From positions 1 through 18,955 of the forward strand of contig CAYLPU010000099.1 of assembly GCA_964385635.1 (NCBI GenBank): DNA of 18,955 nucleotides, written 5' to 3'. The stretch is from CAYLPU01 sp964385635 (GTDB lineage Bacteria; Chloroflexota; Anaerolineae; B4-G1). A program made the translations under genes and the position numbers. The notes beneath the pieces were generated by a model. It did not search any database. It was not told the DNA's origin and saw nothing but the letters and a program-made list of their open reading frames with translations. Shown piece after piece: positions 1-5,732 of this stretch (position 1 is the first letter of the stretch; the number at the start of each line of letters is the position of its first letter).

Positions 1-631
1 CGTTTCCCTCTTGAGCCGCCTTTTGCACCGCCGGGCCGCCGGGATAACCCAGGCCCAGCAAGCGGGCTATTTTGTCAAACGCTTCGCCGGCGGCATCGTC
101 GATGGTGCGACCCAAAATCTGATATTGACCGTGATCGCGCATCAGCGCCAGTTCGGTGTGGCCGCCGGAGACGTTGAGCGCCAGCAGCGGGAACTCCAGC
201 CCCCCCCCAGTCCCACCCGCTTGCGGGGGGGGAATTGCTGCACCCTCGCTTTCCACCTCCAACCAGTGGGCGTAGATGTGCGCCTCCAGGTGGTTGACCC
301 CTACCAGCGGCAGGTTGCGCCCCAGCGCGAGCCCCTTGGCCGCGTTGACCCCCACGAGGAGCGAGCCCGCCAGCCCCGGCCCATAGGTCACGGCCACACT
401 GTCCAGGTCATCGAAGCCCAGGTGCGCCTCCCGCATCGCCTGCTCGATCACAGGCACGATGGCCTCAATGTGGGCGCGAGAGGCAATCTCGGGAAAGACA
501 CCGCCGTAGCGGGCGTGCAGTTCGACCTGCGAGGCGACGACGTTGGAGAGAATGTGCCGCCCGTCCTCAACCACAGCAGCGGCGGTCTCGTCGCAAGAGG
601 TTTCGATAGCGAGGATGCGGGTCACAGCCAT
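1..631 (-). CDS. tsaD: TsaD, tRNA N6-threonylcarbamoyladenosine transferase (partial, C-terminus cut by window edge)
   Basis: TsaD transfers the threonylcarbamoyl group from TC-AMP to A37 of ANN-decoding tRNAs in the cytoplasm, working with TsaB and TsaE. The minus strand reads open from ATG at 631 to the window edge, about 210 codons of a family usually near 340. The N-terminus LAIETSCDETAAAVVEDG is the family ASKHA signature; the metal-binding motif HLEAH is near residue 110, SGGHTEL follows, and DDAAGEAFDKIARLLGLGYPGGP is diagnostic. The ATG lies 3 nt after the mazF stop, and GGAG in the end of mazF supplies the ribosome site, so the two are probably translationally coupled. Between HLEAH and SGGHT there is an extra Pro/Gly-rich segment (AAIPPPQAGGTGGG) encoded by a C/G-rich inverted repeat at about 200-232. 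The frame stays open through it, so the gene looks functional. Confidence 0.96.
   Translation of the reverse strand, partial: MAVTRILAIETSCDETAAAVVEDGRHILSNVVASQVELHARYGGVFPEIASRAHIEAIVPVIEQAMREAHLGFDDLDSVAVTYGPGLAGSLLVGVNAAKGLALGRNLPLVGVNHLEAHIYAHWLEVESEGAAIPPPQAGGTGGGLEFPLLALNVSGGHTELALMRDHGQYQILGRTIDDAAGEAFDKIARLLGLGYPGGPAVQKAAQEGN
200..232. repeat. C/G-rich inverted repeat inside tsaD
   Basis: A run of nine C (200-208) and a run of eight G (225-232) flank an inner CCCGC-TT-GCGGG palindrome (216-227). It lies in frame in tsaD and encodes Pro- and Gly-rich residues between two conserved motifs, a loop that is much shorter in E. coli TsaD. It looks like a short palindromic element tolerated in a surface loop. 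Confidence 0.65.
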
Positions 632-634
632 TAT

Positions 635-991
635 TCACTCCATTATGCCCAGATACAATCCTAGAGCCGTTTCAACGTCGGAAATTCGTTCGATTCGGAG
701 AACCGACAGCCTCCGCAGCAGGCGTTCTTTGGCCACCGTTCGTATCTGACCACCCAGCAGGAGCGAGTCGCGCTTCAAACCAGTGTCCTCTCGCGTCAGC
801 AAGACATTGGTGGGAAATCTACGGCCTGCCAGATTGCTGGTGAGCGGCACCACACAGACAGTCGGCGCATGCTCGTTCGTGACATCGTTGCTGACCACCA
901 GACAGGGACAAACACCACGCTGTTCGCTGCCGCGCACCGGGTTCAGGTCCACGAGCCAGATGTCACCCCGCGTCACTCCCACCACGGCCAT
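635..991 (-). CDS. mazF: MazF/PemK-like toxin, catalytic Arg replaced by Cys
   Basis: MazF proteins are ribosome-independent mRNA endonucleases neutralised by a co-expressed antitoxin. This 118-residue protein has the family fold signature RGDIWLVDLNPVRGSEQRG at 8-26, then LVVSND, the strand VCVVPLTSN holding the conserved Thr51, and RDSLLLGGQIRTV at 74-86. Aligned by eye to B. subtilis MazF (GSEQGGVRP, catalytic Arg25), the matching position here is Cys28 (GVCPC; codon TGT, one transition from CGT). The activity may therefore be lost or reduced. The start at 991 has GAGGAG 5 nt upstream and overlaps the antitoxin end by 19 nt; the stop is 3 nt before tsaD. Family assignment is firm; activity is doubtful. 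Confidence 0.9.
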   Translation of the reverse strand: MAVVGVTRGDIWLVDLNPVRGSEQRGVCPCLVVSNDVTNEHAPTVCVVPLTSNLAGRRFPTNVLLTREDTGLKRDSLLLGGQIRTVAKERLLRRLSVLRIERISDVETALGLYLGIME

Positions 992-1257
992 TCAGTCTCC
1001 TCTGGAAATGCTTCAGCCAGGTCGGGTTGCGCCCGCAGTCCCTCCTCGGCCAGGGCAACCTCAGCCTGGCGCTCCTGCTCAGACATCGCCAGGTATGCTG
1101 CTTCGAGCTCACGCAGGAGATGCCCTGTCTCAGCGTGTTTAGCAGACATAGGCGCAATGCGGACGAGCAGCCGCTGTCCCCAATTCTCCGGGAGGGAGCG
1201 CGCAAGCATCAAGTGGGTGCTATCTAAAACTGTTGCCTCCATCACTATTTCTTCCAT
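973..1257 (-). CDS. Putative MazE-like antitoxin partner of the MazF-like protein
   Basis: A 94-residue acidic protein directly upstream of, and overlapping, mazF by 19 nt, the usual antitoxin-first order. The N-terminus (EATVLDSTHLMLARSLPENWGQRLLVRI) looks like a small beta-rich antitoxin-type domain rather than a clear AbrB-fold MazE. The middle is helical (LLRELEAAYLAMSEQERQAE) and the end is acidic and Trp-rich (EETEWPWWE), plausible as the toxin-binding tail. The start at 1257 overlaps the pepQ-like gene by 13 nt; ATG at 1242 is a second possible start (89 residues). Translation is probably coupled to the peptidase gene upstream. The role rests on position and size; the family was not firmly recognised. 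Confidence 0.75.
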   Translation of the reverse strand: MEEIVMEATVLDSTHLMLARSLPENWGQRLLVRIAPMSAKHAETGHLLRELEAAYLAMSEQERQAEVALAEEGLRAQPDLAEAFPEETEWPWWE

Positions 1258-2483
1258 CTCTTCATCTCCACCACCAACTCCTTCGGAAAGTCGGTCAAGT
1301 TGTGCACTACGCCCTCAGGGTCAATCCAGATCACATCCTCGATGCGAATGCCGAAGCCCCGCTCGGGGTAATACAGCCCCGGCTCGCAGGTGAAGACGTG
1401 ACCAGTCTTCAGCACGTCGGTGTTGGCGGGCACGTCGCCGAAGCGCGGCTCCTCGTGTATCGCCAGCCCCAACCCGTGGCCCACGGTGTGCACGTAGCCG
1501 GCCTCGGTCTTGGTATCACTGGCGATGGTGGGATGACCGCGGCTCTCGAAGAACTCGCAGGTCATCTGCTGGTAGCGTCGTGTTTCCGTCCCTACCTCGT
1601 AGGCCTCGACGAGACTCTCCACACATTCGTGCACCTCCCGATAGGCTTTCTCGACCTCCGGCGGCGCGTAGCCCAGGCAGAAGGTGCGGGTCATGTCGAA
1701 GAAGTAGCCGCCGCCAGCCTCGCAGGGGAAGATGTCGAAGACAATCGCCTTGCCCAAGGCGACTACGTCGTCGGGCCGGCCCTTGCTGTGGGGGACACCC
1801 GCGTCGCGCCCGATGGCGAAGATGAAGCCCTCGGGGTCCTCCAGTCGCTCCTCGGCGATGAACCGGCTGATCTCCTCGTGCACCCGCCCGATGGTCAGCG
1901 GGGCGCCATCGGCCTGTACCAGCATCTCGTCCTGCACCCTGTGTGACTTCAGGAACTCGACCGTTCGGGACACAATCTCACAGGTGCGCCGGCCCACCTC
2001 CCGGATGCGCCCGGCCTCGGCGGGGTCCTTGGTGGCGCGGGCGGCGTCAATCAACGTCACGTCGAAGTCGCCGTAGACCTCAATGTCCTCCAGTTGCGCA
2101 TCCAGCGCATTGAGCATCACCCAGGCACTGCCCCGGTCCATCAGCCCATAGAAGCCAACCCGACCACTCACCCCCAGGTCGGCAAACATCCGGCGATACA
2201 GTGCTACGATTGCAGCCAGCCGGTTATCCGCTTCGCGCAGGATGCTCACAAAGTCGTACTTGTTCATGTTCACGACGGTGAGACCGCTGGCGGCGGCCTC
2301 CTCTCGCTCAATCGGTGAACACAGAAGCACAGGTTCCTCGCCCCGCTTCTTGAGCACGCGCCCACCTATAAGTCCTGCGCCATTGGTCATGTAGTACATG
2401 GCCGGGTTGCCGTGCACTTTCCCCGCGACGAGGATTGTGTCCAGCCCGCGCTCCTCCATCAGACGATCCAGGTCTTGTTTCAT
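1245..2483 (-). CDS. M24 family metallopeptidase, Xaa-Pro aminopeptidase/prolidase-like
   Basis: A 412-residue pita-bread-fold peptidase, expected to remove N-terminal residues next to proline in the cytoplasm. Residues 1-150 form a creatinase-like N-terminal domain and 155-405 the catalytic domain. The five metal ligands of the family can be seen: Asp250 (VFDIFP), Asp263 (FFDMTRTF), His336 (VGHGLGL), Glu367 (TCEPGLYYP) and Glu382 (IRIEDV); His343 in AIHEEP matches the substrate-binding His. There is no signal peptide. The start at 2483 has AAGGGGG 5 nt upstream. The gene ends inside the antitoxin coding region, so it is expressed together with mazEF and tsaD. Whether it acts on dipeptides (PepQ) or longer peptides (PepP) cannot be told from the sequence. 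Confidence 0.92.
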   Translation of the reverse strand: MKQDLDRLMEERGLDTILVAGKVHGNPAMYYMTNGAGLIGGRVLKKRGEEPVLLCSPIEREEAAASGLTVVNMNKYDFVSILREADNRLAAIVALYRRMFADLGVSGRVGFYGLMDRGSAWVMLNALDAQLEDIEVYGDFDVTLIDAARATKDPAEAGRIREVGRRTCEIVSRTVEFLKSHRVQDEMLVQADGAPLTIGRVHEEISRFIAEERLEDPEGFIFAIGRDAGVPHSKGRPDDVVALGKAIVFDIFPCEAGGGYFFDMTRTFCLGYAPPEVEKAYREVHECVESLVEAYEVGTETRRYQQMTCEFFESRGHPTIASDTKTEAGYVHTVGHGLGLAIHEEPRFGDVPANTDVLKTGHVFTCEPGLYYPERGFGIRIEDVIWIDPEGVVHNLTDFPKELVVEMKRWKK

Positions 2484-2554
2484 AGAGTCCCCCTTGTGTC
2501 ACCCGTGCTCGAATGCGCCAGCAGGCCCCGGCAACTCCAGTTCCGCATCCGCCT

Positions 2555-2737
2555 TCACTCGCGCCCGTCCGTGGACAACCCCGGACACACCACCCAATGA
2601 TCGAACCACAGACAATCTGCAATCCGCCTCAACTCCCGCTGCGTACCTCCGCCCTCAGCGCCCTTAGCCGCTCCATTATCGTCAGTGATCTCGTAATGAG
2701 CCTTCTCCATCGCCTTCTGGATGTATTGGATGATCAC
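2555..2737 (-). pseudogene. HicB-like N-terminal remnant overlapping the selA stop
   Basis: A 60-codon frame starts at GTG 2737, overlapping the selA stop as GTGA, with an excellent ribosome site (AAGGAGG, inside selA) 7 nt upstream. Its first 20 residues, IIQYIQKAMEKAHYEITDDN, resemble the N-terminus of small HicB-like antitoxins, but the expected continuation (YYGEIP...PGVWA-type) is missing and the remainder is low-complexity and unrecognised. I read it as a truncated HicB-like gene that kept its translation start. It differs from the intact HicB at 15101-15313. It could instead be a genuine small orphan protein. Confidence 0.45.
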
Positions 2738-4110
2738 CTCGCCACCTCCTTGACCACCCTCAACAATTCCCGCTCCTTCTCTACCGGCACCGTGCGCGGA
2801 TCCAACACCAGCCGGCCCTCCTCGATACGGGCGATGACCGGCGGGTCGGCGGCCCGCAACGCGGCCGCCAGCCGGTCGGGGTGCGCCACCGGCAGGGCGA
2901 CCAGTTTCGTCGGCAGTGTCTCGCCGGGTAGGCTGCCCCCGCCAACAGTAGATGCGCCGTCCACAACCTCGGCCGCTACGCCAGCCCGCCGCAGTGCCCG
3001 CCGCCAACGGCGAGCCCGTCGCTCGATTCCCGCCAGGGGCGTGGCGATCATTCGCCAGACCGGGACGTGCTCGGTGGCCTCGTCCTTCAAGTAGTGCAGC
3101 AGCGTCGCCTGCAATCCAGCCAGGCAGAGTTTATCGGCTCGCAGCGCGCGGGCCAGCGGGTGCCGTTTGAGCGGCTCCACGTACCTGGCCTGCCCGACGA
3201 TGATCCCGGCCTGTGGGCCGCCCAGCAGTTTGTCGCCGCTAAAACAGACTGCCGCCGCCCCTGCTGCGACGCTCTCCTGCACCATCGGCTCGTGCATCAG
3301 CCCAAATTGAGCCGTGTCGAGCAACGCCCCACTCCCCAGGTCGTCCATCACCGGCAGGTGGTCGTACTCTGCGCCCAACGCGACCAGTTCGGGCAAGGAT
3401 GGCTCGGTGGTGAAGCCCACGACGCGGAAGTTGGAGTGATGCGCCCGCAGGATCAACCCCGCGTCCTCGTGCTGTTCCAGCGCTGTCGTGTAGTCGTGCA
3501 GATGCGTGCGGTTGGTCGTGCCGACCTCAATCAGCCGCGCCCCGCTCTGCGCCATCACATCGGGCACGCGGAAGCCGCCACCAATCTCCACCAGTTGCCC
3601 CCGTGAGATGATCACGCCCTGGCCCTGCGCCAGCCCAGTCAGCGCCAGAAGCACCGCCCCCGCGTTGTTGTTGACCACCAACGCGGCCTCCGCCCCGGTC
3701 AGTTCGCACAGCAGTCGCTCGGCGTGCACCGTGCGGTGACCGCGCCGCCCCGCCTGCAGGTCGTATTCCAACGTGGAGTAACCACGGCTGACTGTCTCCA
3801 GCGCCGCCCGTGCAGCGGCCGAAAGGGGAGCGCGCCCCAGGTTGGTGTGAATGATGACACCGGTACCGTTGATGACAGAACACAACGTAGGGGCCAACCG
3901 TTCCTGCAGGAGAGTGCCTGCTCGCGCCACCAATACCACAACGCCTGGCACATCCGCCCCGGCCTGCACCTCATCACGTACCGCGTCGAGCATCTCGCGC
4001 AGTGCGCCTACAGTCTGGCGGTGTCCGTAGGTGGCGACCAGTCCCTGCACAGCATCCCCGCCAAGCAGCCGATCCACACTGGGGAGACGACGCAATTTCT
4101 CGTTGATCAT
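2734..4110 (-). CDS. selA: SelA, L-seryl-tRNA(Sec) selenium transferase
   Basis: SelA is a PLP enzyme that converts Ser-tRNA(Sec) to Sec-tRNA(Sec) using selenophosphate, the step before UGA decoding as selenocysteine. The 458-residue protein starts LRRLPSVDRLL, typical of SelA N-termini; NGTGVIIHTNLGRAPLS is at 81-97 and the PLP lysine is Lys294 in FSGDKLLGGPQAG (E. coli Lys295). The length fits the family (about 460). I chose ATG 4110 over the in-frame ATG at 4134: the protein then begins like its homologues, GGAGGA is just upstream, and the promoter at 4152-4181 leaves a 35-nt leader. selB, selC and selD are not in this window, so the rest of the Sec pathway must lie elsewhere if it exists. 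Confidence 0.95.
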   Translation of the reverse strand: MINEKLRRLPSVDRLLGGDAVQGLVATYGHRQTVGALREMLDAVRDEVQAGADVPGVVVLVARAGTLLQERLAPTLCSVINGTGVIIHTNLGRAPLSAAARAALETVSRGYSTLEYDLQAGRRGHRTVHAERLLCELTGAEAALVVNNNAGAVLLALTGLAQGQGVIISRGQLVEIGGGFRVPDVMAQSGARLIEVGTTNRTHLHDYTTALEQHEDAGLILRAHHSNFRVVGFTTEPSLPELVALGAEYDHLPVMDDLGSGALLDTAQFGLMHEPMVQESVAAGAAAVCFSGDKLLGGPQAGIIVGQARYVEPLKRHPLARALRADKLCLAGLQATLLHYLKDEATEHVPVWRMIATPLAGIERRARRWRRALRRAGVAAEVVDGASTVGGGSLPGETLPTKLVALPVAHPDRLAAALRAADPPVIARIEEGRLVLDPRTVPVEKERELLRVVKEVAR

Positions 4111-4151
4111 TCGTCCTCCATTGCTCCCATCCACGACGCTTCCTGTACCAT

Positions 4152-4181
4152 ATTATACTCCGAAATGGGGCGGACGGGCAA
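4152..4181 (-). promoter_or_regulatory. Sigma70-type promoter for selA
   Basis: On the minus strand, TTGCCC (4181-4176), 18-nt spacer, then a perfect TATAAT (4157-4152). Transcription would start near 4145, 35 nt before the selA ATG. The -35 box begins immediately after the U-tract of the upstream gene's terminator. Confidence 0.7.
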
Positions 4182-4183
4182 GG

Positions 4184-4221
4184 AAAAACACAGCACCCTC
4201 GCACATGCCTGGCGAGGGTGC
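4184..4221 (-). terminator. Rho-independent terminator of the glycoside-hydrolase-like gene
   Basis: Minus-strand RNA forms a perfect 10-bp stem GCACCCTCGC/GCGAGGGTGC with a 9-nt loop, followed by TGTGTTTTT. It lies 26 nt after the stop codon at 4247. Confidence 0.9.
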
Positions 4222-4246
4222 CGCCGACAGCACATTGTCGCTCTAT

Positions 4247-5533
4247 CTACTCGCTGGCCAGTTTCTGTGCCAATTCTGCAGGGGTTGCGGCCGTGATGCG
4301 CTTGTACTCGACGCCAGGATAGTGTTCCCGAAAGAACTCCCCCAGACTCTGGGATCCAGCCCACTCACGCGGATTGACCGCAATCACACGCCGCACATCC
4401 AGGTCGCCAACGCCCGCGTCGTCGGCACTGCCGCCAATGGTATACCGATGCTGATCCCACGAGCCCTCCACCACAGCCCGTGCCCAGGCGGCATCTGCGT
4501 TGGGGGGTAGCAGCACATAAGTGCGCTCGTACTGGACGCGAGGACACCCACGGGGCTCCGGGCCTCCGCCACCATTACCACCACCGCCCCCGGAGTACCG
4601 AAAGGGCCTGGCGGGGTCCGCCTGGGTATACGTGATCAGTTTCTTGGCCACAGCCGTCCCAGCCACGTCGAAATCCGCCCAAGTCCCGCCAAAACTACCC
4701 CAGGTGAAGATAGTCGCGCCGACGACGTAATCGTCCTTTTGCAGTTCTTTGTCATACCAGACCAACTGCCGGAAGTAATAGTCAGCCTTGTCTGGTTCGT
4801 TGTCGTGCCTGGCCCAAAACTTGCCCAACTTCTTCCATGTCCCGCCCTCCGCGTCTGGCGGTTGGGGGGCCACCAGCGGATCAATACCACATTCGGTGAT
4901 CACCACCGGCACATCGCCCAGCCCATTGGGGATTAAGTGCCGACGGTAAACCTTGCGGTAACGCAGCGTCGTCCACCCCTCATCCCCCTCATCCGAACTG
5001 GGGTTCAGTTGATGCTTCCCTGTCATCCACCACATCCAGGGACAACTGTACTCGTGGAGGCCGAGGATGGCCTCATACTGCCTGGCGGCCTGGAGCGCCG
5101 GAAAGAAAGCGGGCCAGAGAGCCAGAGGCGGCGTGCCAGTGGCGAAGTTTCCGATCACGCACTTCAATCCCCGATCAGCCATCAGCCGCATCCGCTCCAC
5201 CTCGAATTGAGCATACCAGCCCATGCCCTCCTCGTCATTCCAGACCGGTTCGTTGTGTCCCTCCCAGTACTTGATGCGTGGGTTGAACTGATACATTTCC
5301 AGTTGGTCCTTGATAAACCACTGTGCGGCCTTGAGAGGCGTCTTCCCCTGAGCCTTCTGGTGCTGGGCGTCGTAGTCTCCCTGGAACACACGGCCGATCA
5401 CCAGAGTGGGCTCCGAGATATCCTTGGCCATTCCCCACTCGCCCACTAACTTGGCTACCGCCGCGCCGGCCTGGATATACTCACTTATGTCTGGTGCGGT
5501 TCGCAGGACGTGAAGACCCAGTTTGGTAGGCAT
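4247..5533 (-). CDS. Clan-A glycoside-hydrolase-like protein with a C-terminal SADDAG domain
   Basis: A 428-residue protein with a probable (beta/alpha)8 glycoside hydrolase domain at about 1-305. The acid/base candidate is Glu95 in WEGHNEPVW and the nucleophile candidate is Glu214 in VITECGID, the Asn-Glu/Glu pair of clan GH-A; LGLHEYSCPW (158-167) fits the same fold. A Gly-rich linker (315-324) leads to a C-terminal domain of about 95 residues with RTYVLLPP, YTIGGSADDAGVGDLD and VIAVNP, which I cannot name. The start at 5533 has AAAGGAG 7 nt upstream; the longer in-frame start at 5584 lies upstream of the predicted transcript start's favoured ribosome site and adds an unlike N-terminus. No signal peptide is visible, which is odd for a polysaccharide-degrading enzyme. 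Substrate unknown. Confidence 0.82.
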   Translation of the reverse strand: MPTKLGLHVLRTAPDISEYIQAGAAVAKLVGEWGMAKDISEPTLVIGRVFQGDYDAQHQKAQGKTPLKAAQWFIKDQLEMYQFNPRIKYWEGHNEPVWNDEEGMGWYAQFEVERMRLMADRGLKCVIGNFATGTPPLALWPAFFPALQAARQYEAILGLHEYSCPWMWWMTGKHQLNPSSDEGDEGWTTLRYRKVYRRHLIPNGLGDVPVVITECGIDPLVAPQPPDAEGGTWKKLGKFWARHDNEPDKADYYFRQLVWYDKELQKDDYVVGATIFTWGSFGGTWADFDVAGTAVAKKLITYTQADPARPFRYSGGGGGNGGGGPEPRGCPRVQYERTYVLLPPNADAAWARAVVEGSWDQHRYTIGGSADDAGVGDLDVRRVIAVNPREWAGSQSLGEFFREHYPGVEYKRITAATPAELAQKLASE

Positions 5534-5611
5534 CGCAATTCTCCTTTTCTGGCTATTGGCGACTGGCTTTGAGTTACCTGCCAATCGCTAACTGCTAACC
5601 ACTGCTCTATG

Positions 5612-5640
5612 AGTGTACTACAAAATGACTTCGATGGCAA
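5612..5640 (-). promoter_or_regulatory. Promoter for the glycoside-hydrolase-like gene
   Basis: Minus strand TTGCCA (5640-5635), 17-nt spacer, TACACT (5617-5612), with the ATG at 5533. It is divergent from the ABC-F promoter just beside it. Confidence 0.55.
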
Positions 5641-5642
5641 GA

Positions 5643-5670
5643 TTGGCACACCGCAGGCTCATGGTATAAT
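5643..5670 (+). promoter_or_regulatory. Promoter for the ABC-F gene
   Basis: TTGGCA (5643-5648), 16-nt spacer, perfect TATAAT (5665-5670). Start of transcription is expected near 5677, giving a leader of about 55 nt. Confidence 0.7.
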
Positions 5671-5697
5671 TGCGTGGCAACCCGCATTAGCCAAATC

Positions 5698-5719
5698 ACG
5701 CATCATGTTTCTGGTGCGT
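5698..5719 (+). promoter_or_regulatory. Hairpin in the ABC-F leader
   Basis: ACGCATCA and TGGTGCGT form an 8-bp stem (one G-U pair) around the 6-nt loop TGTTTC. It ends 13 nt before the ATG, where the ribosome would sit, and no strong Shine-Dalgarno is present. Leader hairpins controlling ABC-F expression are known in other bacteria; a regulatory role here is inference. Confidence 0.5.
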
Positions 5720-5732
5720 TTCTGATGAATGT

